DNA of 64,000 nucleotides from JBGSPQ01 sp964346765. GTDB lineage: Bacteria; Patescibacteriota; Gracilibacteria; UBA1369. The stretch lies in contig CAYFWB010000006.1 in assembly GCA_964346765.1 (NCBI GenBank), positions 45,417-109,416 of the forward strand. The letters run 5' to 3'. The position numbers and the translations under genes are program-made. The notes under the pieces are model-generated. The model saw only the letters and a program-made list of their open reading frames with translations, was not told where the DNA came from and searched no databases. Below are positions 58,301-64,000 of the stretch, in pieces; position 1 is the stretch's first letter; the number at the start of each line of letters is the position of its first letter.

Positions 58301-60918
58301 GGGGCGCGTTTAACTCGTTCAGGCAAAGGAAAGAGGTTTTGCGTTTGAAGGCGTTGAAGGAAAGAAGAGAAGCGGCCGGGTACAGGCCGGATGATGATAC
58401 TAAAGGTATGATGGATCCAAAATTTGAAAGAGATATGGAAGCCGCGGGCGCTTTGTATGAAAAAGCTGACGTGGATGATCTGATGTCTGATATTGAAAGT
58501 AATGATGCTTATAATGAAAAAATGGCGGCTGTTGCCAGAGCGATTGCTTTGAACGATATTTCCGAACTCGGACTTAGGCCGGGCGAACTGAACAACAGTA
58601 TATTTTTTAGAGAAAAATCCACACGCATTGATTTGATCAAGTTTAAACATACAGCCAGAAACGCCGAAGAAGAAAGGACTTTCAGCCTTGAAGGCCAAAG
58701 ACTTGATCTGGTTAAAACGATTTCGCGGGGACAAATTGCTTTAAGAGCAATGGGCGGTACCGATGCCGACAGGCAACTGGCGGATGCGGTGGCGAACGCA
58801 AGAGCGACAGTGATTGAAAACATGCGATTGAAGGAAAAAGCTTTCATGAAATTGAAACTGAAAGAGACCGCCAAGGCGGCGGGCGTTGGAGCCGCGATTG
58901 CCGGTGTTATTTCGGGTTCGGGGTTGCTGCTTACCGAACTTACGGATGCTTTTTCAACTACTACGGCACATACAGTTAACCTGACACCGCAGGGCGCGAC
59001 CAATCCGGCGGCTTTTGAAGAAGCGCTGATGGCATCGGGCATTTCCAAAACAGACGCGCACAGCATCGTGGGCATGGTTAAATTTGATCCCACGGGCAAG
59101 ATTGACCCGGCATCGGTTGCGGCAATCAAATCAAAATACGGGATTGATGTTACCGGGATGATGACACCGGATACTTTGAACGTTGTTCCGGTTGCTTTAC
59201 ATGGAGGTCTAAACATGGATCAGGCTGATTTTGTGAAAGAGGTTTACGCGATTGATCCGACTGTGGCTAATCAACTTAAATTTGATTCGGCGGGCAAACT
59301 GACACCGGCAAGTCTGACTCTTTTAAAGAACAGTGATTTTAATGTTTCACAGCATGTATCAACTATTCCGGAGGGGCCCGGCGCAAGCTTTAACGCAAGT
59401 CCGGAATGGGAAACTTTGAGCAAAGTGCATTTTGTTGATAATCAACCGCATACACCGGGTAGACATATTTTGGATGAACTTAGAATGTGGTGGAGTGGCA
59501 AACCGTCTTTGGGTGCTGATGGTAATTATCATTTTACGATTAAAGGAATGTTTGATCCGAGTCTTAAACATTCCAATTTACCGCCGGGTGTTTCGATGCC
59601 GGGGTCTCCCGCTGACATGAAGATCGGCATGCAGATGACTGAGAACGGGATTAATTACTGGAAATTTTTCAGCCCAGACGCGAACGGCAATATTTCGATT
59701 TCTCCCGAATATTTTGATCCGATGAAAGTGGGTGTTGTACCAAGAGGCGGATCGCATTTACCGGGTCTTAAGACAACGGCGATGGCTGTGATGTTTGAAG
59801 ATAAAAATGGAACAAATCAGATTTTGGCTTCTGTTAGAGGAGATGGTTCTTTTAATCCTCCTTCGACAAAAGTTGAATTCAGCGCTGAATTTTTGGAAAA
59901 ACACGATGTTCCGGGTGAAGAAGTTTTGGGTGCTACAAAGACCGAGCTTGAAACTGTTACTTACGGCGCGGCCGTGCCCCCACTATCCGGATCGCCGATG
60001 AGACATCTGGAATATGGAAAGGGGCAGAGAAGAGAAGAGGAGAGTGAAAGCGGTGAGACACAACTTGAAGAGACTGCAGAAGGCGGTCAATCTGTCGCTC
60101 CGGATCAGCAAGTACCGGATCAACCCGAACCTACAGCTCCGGATCAACCGGCTCCGACGGGTCCGGTTACGGAAGAAGAAAATGAGCCGGATCAGATCGC
60201 AACAGCTGAACCTGAACAGACAGCTACAATCTTATCTACACCAGTTAGCGCGGAGACCAGCGAAGAAAGTGAAGAAGAACCTTTGCCGGAACCTGCACCG
60301 GCGGTGATTCCTCCTCCACCAAGCGCGATACCGGATCCAACAACACCGCAGGCTCCCGAAACCGCGGAAACAGCGGGTGAAGCTGAAGAACCAATAGCGG
60401 AACCAGTGGCCGGATTACCCGAACATGAAAATGAACCTGTGGGTACGGATCTGGCATTAACTGAAGATATTCCGCGTGAAATAGTCAATCATGAAATCCC
60501 CACTTTTGAATCTTTAAACGCCAGACTGGAAAATTTTGACACGTTGAAAGTCGACAAAAAAGAAAGAGATTTGATTTATAATAAGTTGTCGCAGGAAGCG
60601 GATAGAGTGCGCATGAACAGAAGTCCCTTACCCGCGGATATTGAAGGCTATAAAAAGGATATGGCGGTTTTGGCCGGGCTAAAACCACAGCAAATTACGG
60701 CGGACAATGAATCTAAAGTAAAGAGAACAATGTTTATGAAAACCGTTAAGTTTCATCCCGACAGAAGTGAAAATCCGGCTTATGTTGAACCCATATTTAA
60801 GGGCATTCAGGAATGGACGAATGAGATTTGGGGGAAACTGGAAAATTTTGGAGAAGAAACAGGGGGCGCGGTGGATCAGGGTACAACCGGTGAATCGGCC
60901 GGGCAGTTGCCTTCATAG
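55342..60918 (+). CDS. Giant membrane protein with C-terminal J-like domain
   Basis: An 1858-residue protein starting at 55342 (MADPNKKVATDLTPEEEAKI); an upstream in-frame ATG would overlap the previous gene. Residues 1-230 are highly charged coiled coil (EEDKQKQEEEERQKKLKEEE). About 240-900 are helical and unassigned. Hydrophobic Gly/Ala-rich regions at about 931-993 and 1178-1202 are probably membrane-inserted. Residues 1205-1540 look globular, possibly outside. About 1560-1740 is a Pro/Glu/Ala-rich disordered stretch. The last 100 residues end in FMKTVKFHPDRSENPAYVEP and FKGIQEWTNEIWGKL, which has the HPD and helix pattern of a DnaJ domain. J-domains stimulate Hsp70. The HPD lies at about residue 1805. 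No known family covers the whole protein. Confidence 0.7.
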   Translation: MADPNKKVATDLTPEEEAKIETAVLGREKLNRLRNPDVIEQIVSILNDADASFVDSFSRIKVMERMNLDAGNKKQLDKKVTVLINSALEKKRDSIEEKIEKHKRNIEKKREKFLRSYEYNDKKEELDDEVKQNTKTKKEAKKALKEFLDANINYDCADDFEMVEKLEDLLSFIDNPPEHIFDFEEDVAEHEKTKKAEAEKEEEDKQKQEEEERQKKLKEEEESAKPKTPQEMDVKNPDDFKIPADIENAVMKWSAVINDLGRNPKEGDKLFWKPVKEEAEPVELSEDDIKKYQAFQEYFKKRPYVEKKIIDWLSLVNIQLQKIVSDEKKPIGPDELNNKISEAAEVLIRKLEDEGGENNAQLSSSERALLYYVLKVKNKSKAFEKLQNIIYFRTTVDIPGRKGVYEIARDEEGKMAMVGLDDFLNDHKTYGEKMISDAHEVLGKLYEKYGEAYGDKEAMRNVLIDVIKTRGGKDLDVDGKKIPKGLAKKIYTDILLAKDPHTGEKELIALLIAFKAQPPAVYDIYDDTKGWVLGPKKTGMYVLKDFAVDGSIYSEVKMKLGLSTKNINEFLIKVSPWFGKIRSIIESTADGESVNIDEIKLFLPEFTEEDLSLFKKLMAIPLWPDKVGHAYKYAKYLDELEIYVPVIKETQGPETKEVNVAFVNVDEKLKRVSERLADERLDQELKEIGPQGWKELYKVHKIAGKWWKRNAAEGYRDKYKREYLERIKTDPEYRADLMRLNRDEVKPGGLGEKLTEDTPKDGDQQSLERDLDAIAERFGIAWETGEAGSYLTENERSVENVENIEIQNRIKQICKDYENNLIDDAGFRQRMKADVIPLVRALHDPPDAAIAAFLEETGNERDDVEKFGLLDKMKAHKAGLLALDIDNMMINIRVGKAQNVDVKTQVKDLGLIDQMSRGFVERIQRNRFLGRFLSPGTAAVMGYGLANMAGQVATSSVARYGTLATVGILAPSLWPAVTGIGAACLVGGAFNSFRQRKEVLRLKALKERREAAGYRPDDDTKGMMDPKFERDMEAAGALYEKADVDDLMSDIESNDAYNEKMAAVARAIALNDISELGLRPGELNNSIFFREKSTRIDLIKFKHTARNAEEERTFSLEGQRLDLVKTISRGQIALRAMGGTDADRQLADAVANARATVIENMRLKEKAFMKLKLKETAKAAGVGAAIAGVISGSGLLLTELTDAFSTTTAHTVNLTPQGATNPAAFEEALMASGISKTDAHSIVGMVKFDPTGKIDPASVAAIKSKYGIDVTGMMTPDTLNVVPVALHGGLNMDQADFVKEVYAIDPTVANQLKFDSAGKLTPASLTLLKNSDFNVSQHVSTIPEGPGASFNASPEWETLSKVHFVDNQPHTPGRHILDELRMWWSGKPSLGADGNYHFTIKGMFDPSLKHSNLPPGVSMPGSPADMKIGMQMTENGINYWKFFSPDANGNISISPEYFDPMKVGVVPRGGSHLPGLKTTAMAVMFEDKNGTNQILASVRGDGSFNPPSTKVEFSAEFLEKHDVPGEEVLGATKTELETVTYGAAVPPLSGSPMRHLEYGKGQRREEESESGETQLEETAEGGQSVAPDQQVPDQPEPTAPDQPAPTGPVTEEENEPDQIATAEPEQTATILSTPVSAETSEESEEEPLPEPAPAVIPPPPSAIPDPTTPQAPETAETAGEAEEPIAEPVAGLPEHENEPVGTDLALTEDIPREIVNHEIPTFESLNARLENFDTLKVDKKERDLIYNKLSQEADRVRMNRSPLPADIEGYKKDMAVLAGLKPQQITADNESKVKRTMFMKTVKFHPDRSENPAYVEPIFKGIQEWTNEIWGKLENFGEETGGAVDQGTTGESAGQLPS

Positions 60919-60989
60919 GCTTAATACTAATGCAAACTTTACTGAATCGGTATTATTAAATATAATTATTATAAATATTAAAAATTCAC

Positions 60990-61292
60990 ATGAACCAAGA
61001 TATTAAAGCATTTTTAAAAAAACTTCTTGAAGACGCGGGGCAAACGGATTTGAGCCCGGAGCTGGAAGAGCAAATGATTCTGGATCTGAATTCAAGACTG
61101 GAAGACAGGTTGATTATGGCGGCGATGGAAAATCTTTCCGATGAGAATCAGGATAAACTGGGGCAGATGGCAGAAGAAAAAGCATCTTCAAAAGATATGG
61201 AGGAGTTTGTGAAAACCCATGTTGATAACTGGGAAGAGGTTTTCTCCAAAGCTATGAGCGATTTTAGGGATACTTATCTGGGGGCGCAGTAA
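60990..61292 (+). CDS. DUF5663-like small protein
   Basis: A 100-residue acidic helical protein (MNQDIKAFLKKLLEDAGQTD, LSPELEEQMILDLNSRLEDR, SSKDMEEFVKTHVDNWEEVF). The layout of two acidic helical segments with a Leu-rich middle fits DUF5663, a small family seen mainly in candidate-phyla bacteria; the match is by pattern and should be checked. It lies 71 bases after the giant gene on the same strand and is the last plus-strand gene of the window. Confidence 0.5.
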   Translation: MNQDIKAFLKKLLEDAGQTDLSPELEEQMILDLNSRLEDRLIMAAMENLSDENQDKLGQMAEEKASSKDMEEFVKTHVDNWEEVFSKAMSDFRDTYLGAQ

Positions 61293-61311
61293 AGGTGTGT
61301 TGCGAGAAGGT

Positions 61312-62868
61312 TTATTCAAAAATGATAAATTGTGGTATGCGAGGAGGATTTTTATCAAGTACGGTAAAAATTTTTCGGCCATGACTGTCGACATAATGGA
61401 ATTTACCTTTATGCTGAAGCTGTATAATGCCATCGTAGCTTTCAAATGCTACGTCCACACCGCTTGCGAATTCGCCTTTTAGAATATTATTACCTTTTTT
61501 ATCTACACAAAAATATTTATCCCCAAATTTCACAACCCCACTACCAAAACGGAAATCAAACATAGAATCCACTCCGTTTTCAAATTTTCCGCGCAACAGT
61601 GAATTACCTTTACGGTCCAAATAAAACCATCGACCATTAAAATATGTATTTAAAAATTTGTTTTTGGAAGACTCGATTGTTTCCACTCCATCTTTAAATA
61701 TGCCTTTAAGAACTATATCGCCTTTTTTATTAATAAGATATTCCTTATCAGACATTTTTACGGTGGCGACGCCCTGACAAAAAACAGATGCGTCGTCCAC
61801 ACCATTCGCAAATTTGCCTTTTAGGATGGTTCTGCGGCAATGTGAATCAATAAAATAATACTTTTCGTTAACTAACACTAAGGCTACTTCCTCACTAAAT
61901 TCACTGCAATAATCAACACCATCAGCGAAATCATCTTTCATAATGCTTCTGCCTGTTTTGTCTAAATAAAACCACTTGCCACCTATTTGAACTCGCGCGT
62001 ATCCGTTTTGAAACGGTATGGCTCTGTCAAAAGTACCGGGTGACATTCCCATGGCATCTATTGGGCGGTAACTTTCATCTATAATATGATGTTTTTTTGC
62101 TATTGTGATTACCGCGGTTCCTTCCTGAAACTCCCCGCACCAGTTGAAGCCTTCGGGGCAGGTTTTACTATGTTGGATTTCACCATTTTTATTGACATAA
62201 AACCACTTGCCTTGATATTGGACCCTACCTATGCCGTTTTTAAAATTTAATATATCACTTACCCCATCAGCCAATTTTCCCTTTAGTAATTTGTGGCCTT
62301 CCCGGTCAATCCAAAACCATTTTTCCTCTTTTTTTACCATACCGACCCCTTCACTGAAAGGACGACATTTGTCTGCCCCTCCCTCAAATTCGTCTTTTAA
62401 AAGAAATCTGCCGTTTTGGTTAACGTAGTGTTGTTTTCCTTTATATTGAATGATACCGATTCCTTCTTTAAAGCGGGCGCATTTATCAACTCCGTCTGTG
62501 TATTTGCCGCTCAAAAGTTTTTGGCCGGCTTTGTTTATGTAATGAACTTTGTCTTGTCCTTTATTATCTCTGGTTAACATAAGGGCAATGCCGTCATTGA
62601 AGTCGGTTATGTAGATGGCGTTTAATTTTGATGCCAACTGTCTTCTGAGTATTGTTTCATATGGATTCAGGGTTTTTTGCAGATCCTGTAGTTTTTGTTG
62701 AAGGTTGGATTTGAGGGGTTTAAGCGGGGTGAAATCTTTGGCTTGTAGGCAGTCTGTGTATGCTTGTTGATACTGCGTGTGGAGGGATTTGATTTCTTGC
62801 AGGGCGGTGTACCAGCGTGGGCAGTCGCGGGTGAAGGTGGGCTGGTTTTGAGTGTGCTGTTGAGGCAT
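61312..62868 (-). CDS. WG-repeat protein
   Basis: A 518-residue protein. Residues 1-90 form a helical N-terminus (REIKSL-like helices, WYTALQEIKSLHTQYQQAYT) and the rest is about ten diverged WG (KWG) repeats of roughly 38-40 residues, for example FKEGIGIIQYKGKQHYVNQN and FSEGVGMVKKEEKWFWIDRE. Repeats follow the usual pattern: F-x-x-G-x-x-x-V-x-x-x-x-K-W-x-x-I-D-x-x-G. There is no signal peptide. WG repeats are thought to form beta-structures in ligand or protein binding, with function unknown. It lies 56 bases downstream of a second, more uniform WG-repeat gene on the same strand and looks like an older relative. Confidence 0.88.
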   Translation of the reverse strand: MPQQHTQNQPTFTRDCPRWYTALQEIKSLHTQYQQAYTDCLQAKDFTPLKPLKSNLQQKLQDLQKTLNPYETILRRQLASKLNAIYITDFNDGIALMLTRDNKGQDKVHYINKAGQKLLSGKYTDGVDKCARFKEGIGIIQYKGKQHYVNQNGRFLLKDEFEGGADKCRPFSEGVGMVKKEEKWFWIDREGHKLLKGKLADGVSDILNFKNGIGRVQYQGKWFYVNKNGEIQHSKTCPEGFNWCGEFQEGTAVITIAKKHHIIDESYRPIDAMGMSPGTFDRAIPFQNGYARVQIGGKWFYLDKTGRSIMKDDFADGVDYCSEFSEEVALVLVNEKYYFIDSHCRRTILKGKFANGVDDASVFCQGVATVKMSDKEYLINKKGDIVLKGIFKDGVETIESSKNKFLNTYFNGRWFYLDRKGNSLLRGKFENGVDSMFDFRFGSGVVKFGDKYFCVDKKGNNILKGEFASGVDVAFESYDGIIQLQHKGKFHYVDSHGRKIFTVLDKNPPRIPQFIIFE

Positions 62869-62924
62869 TTAATTAGGGGGTGTTGTATTTGAAACTTGTT
62901 CTATCCTCCCAGTGGATCATTTTC

Positions 62925-64000
62925 TTAGGAAGGAGTGAAAAGTATGTTGCCTTTACGGTCGATGTAAAACCACTTACTTCCGACCTTAACGCGACCAATG
63001 CCGTCTGAAAATTTCATGGTATCATCTACTCCGTTGGACATTGCTCCTTTTAAAACTACCTTATTACCTGATTTGTCTATGTAAAACCACTTACTTCCGA
63101 CCTTAACGCGACCAATGCCGTCTGAAAACATATAAGTCCTATTTACTCCGTTGGACATTGATCCTTTCAGAATGCTGTTACCTGATTTGTCGATTAAAAA
63201 CCACTTTCTTCCGACCTTAACGTAACCAATGCCGTCTGAAAACTCATAAGCCCTATCTACTCCGTTGGACATTGCTCCTTTTAAAACTACCTTATTACCT
63301 GATTTATCTATGAAAAAATACTTATATCCGACCCTAACGCAACCAATGCCGTCTGAAAACCCATAATCCCTATCTACTCCGTTGGACATTGATCCTTTCA
63401 AAACTACCTTATTACCATCTTTGTCGATGTAAAAATACTTATTATCTACTTCAACCATAGCAATCCCGTCTGAAAACCCATAAGCCCTATCTACTCCGTT
63501 GGACATTGATCCTTTCAAAACTACCTTATTACCATCTTTGTCGATGTAAAAATACTTATTATCTACTTCAACCATAGCAATCCCGTCTGAAAACTCATAA
63601 GCATAATCTACTCCGTTGGACATTGATCCTTTTAAAACTACCTTATTACCTGATTTTTCTATGAAAAACCACTTACTTCCGACCCTAACGCGACCAATGC
63701 CGTCTGAAAAGTCCTCGACATAATCTACTCCGTTGGACATTGATCCTTTCAGAATGCTGTTACCTGATTTGTCTATGTAAAACCACTTACTACCAACTGG
63801 AGCGCAACCAATACCGTCTGAAAATTTCATGGCATCATCTACTCCGTTGGACATTGATCCTTTCAGAATGCTGTTACCTGATTTGTCTATGAAAAACCAC
63901 TTATTATCTACTTTAACCATAGCAATGCCGTCTGAAAATTTCATGGCATCATCTACTCCGTTGGACATTGATCCTTTCAAAACTACCTTATTACCATCTT
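62925..64000 (-). CDS. WG-repeat protein with near-identical repeats (5' end outside the window)
   Basis: The frame is open to the window edge, so the N-terminus is missing. It consists of nine full WG repeats of 38-39 residues and part of another, each near GSMSNGVDYAYEFSDGI, then VxVxxKWFFIDKSGN and SILK or KVVLK. The DNA of the units is nearly identical in the GSMSNGVD and IDKSGN parts. Differences cluster at the 3-5 residues after GVD (DAMK, YVED, YAYE, RAYG, RDYG, RTYM) and at KVDNK versus RVGSK. The last repeat ends YIDRKGNILFTPS. This pattern indicates recent duplication with variable sites facing a ligand. Function unknown. Confidence 0.88.
   Translation of the reverse strand, partial: DGNKVVLKGSMSNGVDDAMKFSDGIAMVKVDNKWFFIDKSGNSILKGSMSNGVDDAMKFSDGIGCAPVGSKWFYIDKSGNSILKGSMSNGVDYVEDFSDGIGRVRVGSKWFFIEKSGNKVVLKGSMSNGVDYAYEFSDGIAMVEVDNKYFYIDKDGNKVVLKGSMSNGVDRAYGFSDGIAMVEVDNKYFYIDKDGNKVVLKGSMSNGVDRDYGFSDGIGCVRVGYKYFFIDKSGNKVVLKGAMSNGVDRAYEFSDGIGYVKVGRKWFLIDKSGNSILKGSMSNGVNRTYMFSDGIGRVKVGSKWFYIDKSGNKVVLKGAMSNGVDDTMKFSDGIGRVKVGSKWFYIDRKGNILFTPS

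Noticed and set aside
57865..59216. Two long open frames antisense to the 1858-residue protein gene
   Set aside because: They overlap each other and the coding strand. Their Ser/Ala- and Arg/His-rich composition is what the reverse of a charged coding region gives.

Overview
The window is a mid-to-low-GC bacterial scaffold with two exactly 100-base N gaps, so it is an assembled, probably metagenomic, sequence. TGA is an ordinary stop (feoA ends in TGA inside feoB), so this is not a UGA-recoding lineage. Very long uncharacterised proteins, WG-repeat proteins, a DUF5663-like protein, many GT2 enzymes and weak Shine-Dalgarno signals suggest a Patescibacteria/CPR-type or other little-cultured lineage. 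That placement is an inference. No rRNA, tRNA or CRISPR was found.

Layout. 1-12730 is a surface-sugar locus. Nine minus-strand genes encode a DUF2723 membrane protein, a polyprenol-phosphate sugar transferase, glycosyltransferases, a flippase and a methyltransferase. Plus-strand UDP-glucuronate decarboxylase and UDP-glucose dehydrogenase genes follow, enough for UDP-glucose to UDP-glucuronate to UDP-xylose. A decayed 3' end of a second UDP-glucose dehydrogenase lies at the other edge of the cluster. 13045-15875 is a ferrous-iron uptake operon (DtxR-type regulator, FeoA, FeoB, FeoB-associated Cys-rich peptide). 16313-24701 holds a large ATPase regulator, a soluble hybrid histidine kinase and hypothetical proteins. 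25064-30083 covers redox, metal and stress functions: a broken E1-alpha copy, a thioredoxin/CcdA fusion with DUF5320 and DUF134 behind a perfect 20-bp palindrome, a Gmad2-type lipoprotein, a ferritin-like protein, an Hsp20 under a CIRCE operator, and an archaeal-type aldolase.

34367-45148 is a 2-oxoacid (probably pyruvate) dehydrogenase and lipoate region: split lipoate ligase, E2, E1-beta, E1-alpha, lipoyl synthase, a thioredoxin-like protein and both subunits of a CoA-transferase. Together these would turn a 2-oxoacid into acyl-CoA and move the CoA to another acid. No E3 gene is in the window. The region is interrupted by a transposase relic and by a GC-rich foreign-looking gene fragment. 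45167-48603 carries a PLD-family enzyme, a YgjP-like metallopeptidase, YqeY and a PduO-type adenosyltransferase.

48623-64000 is the least explained part: a split, gap-containing protein-kinase-like gene with a 17-residue tandem repeat, coiled-coil partners, a Cache-like membrane sensor, an 1858-residue membrane protein ending in a J-like domain, and two WG-repeat genes, the last running off the window. A family of short hairpins built on ACCTTAAAGG/CCTTTAAGGT recurs between genes from about 35.5 to 48 kb, sometimes as tandem half-units.
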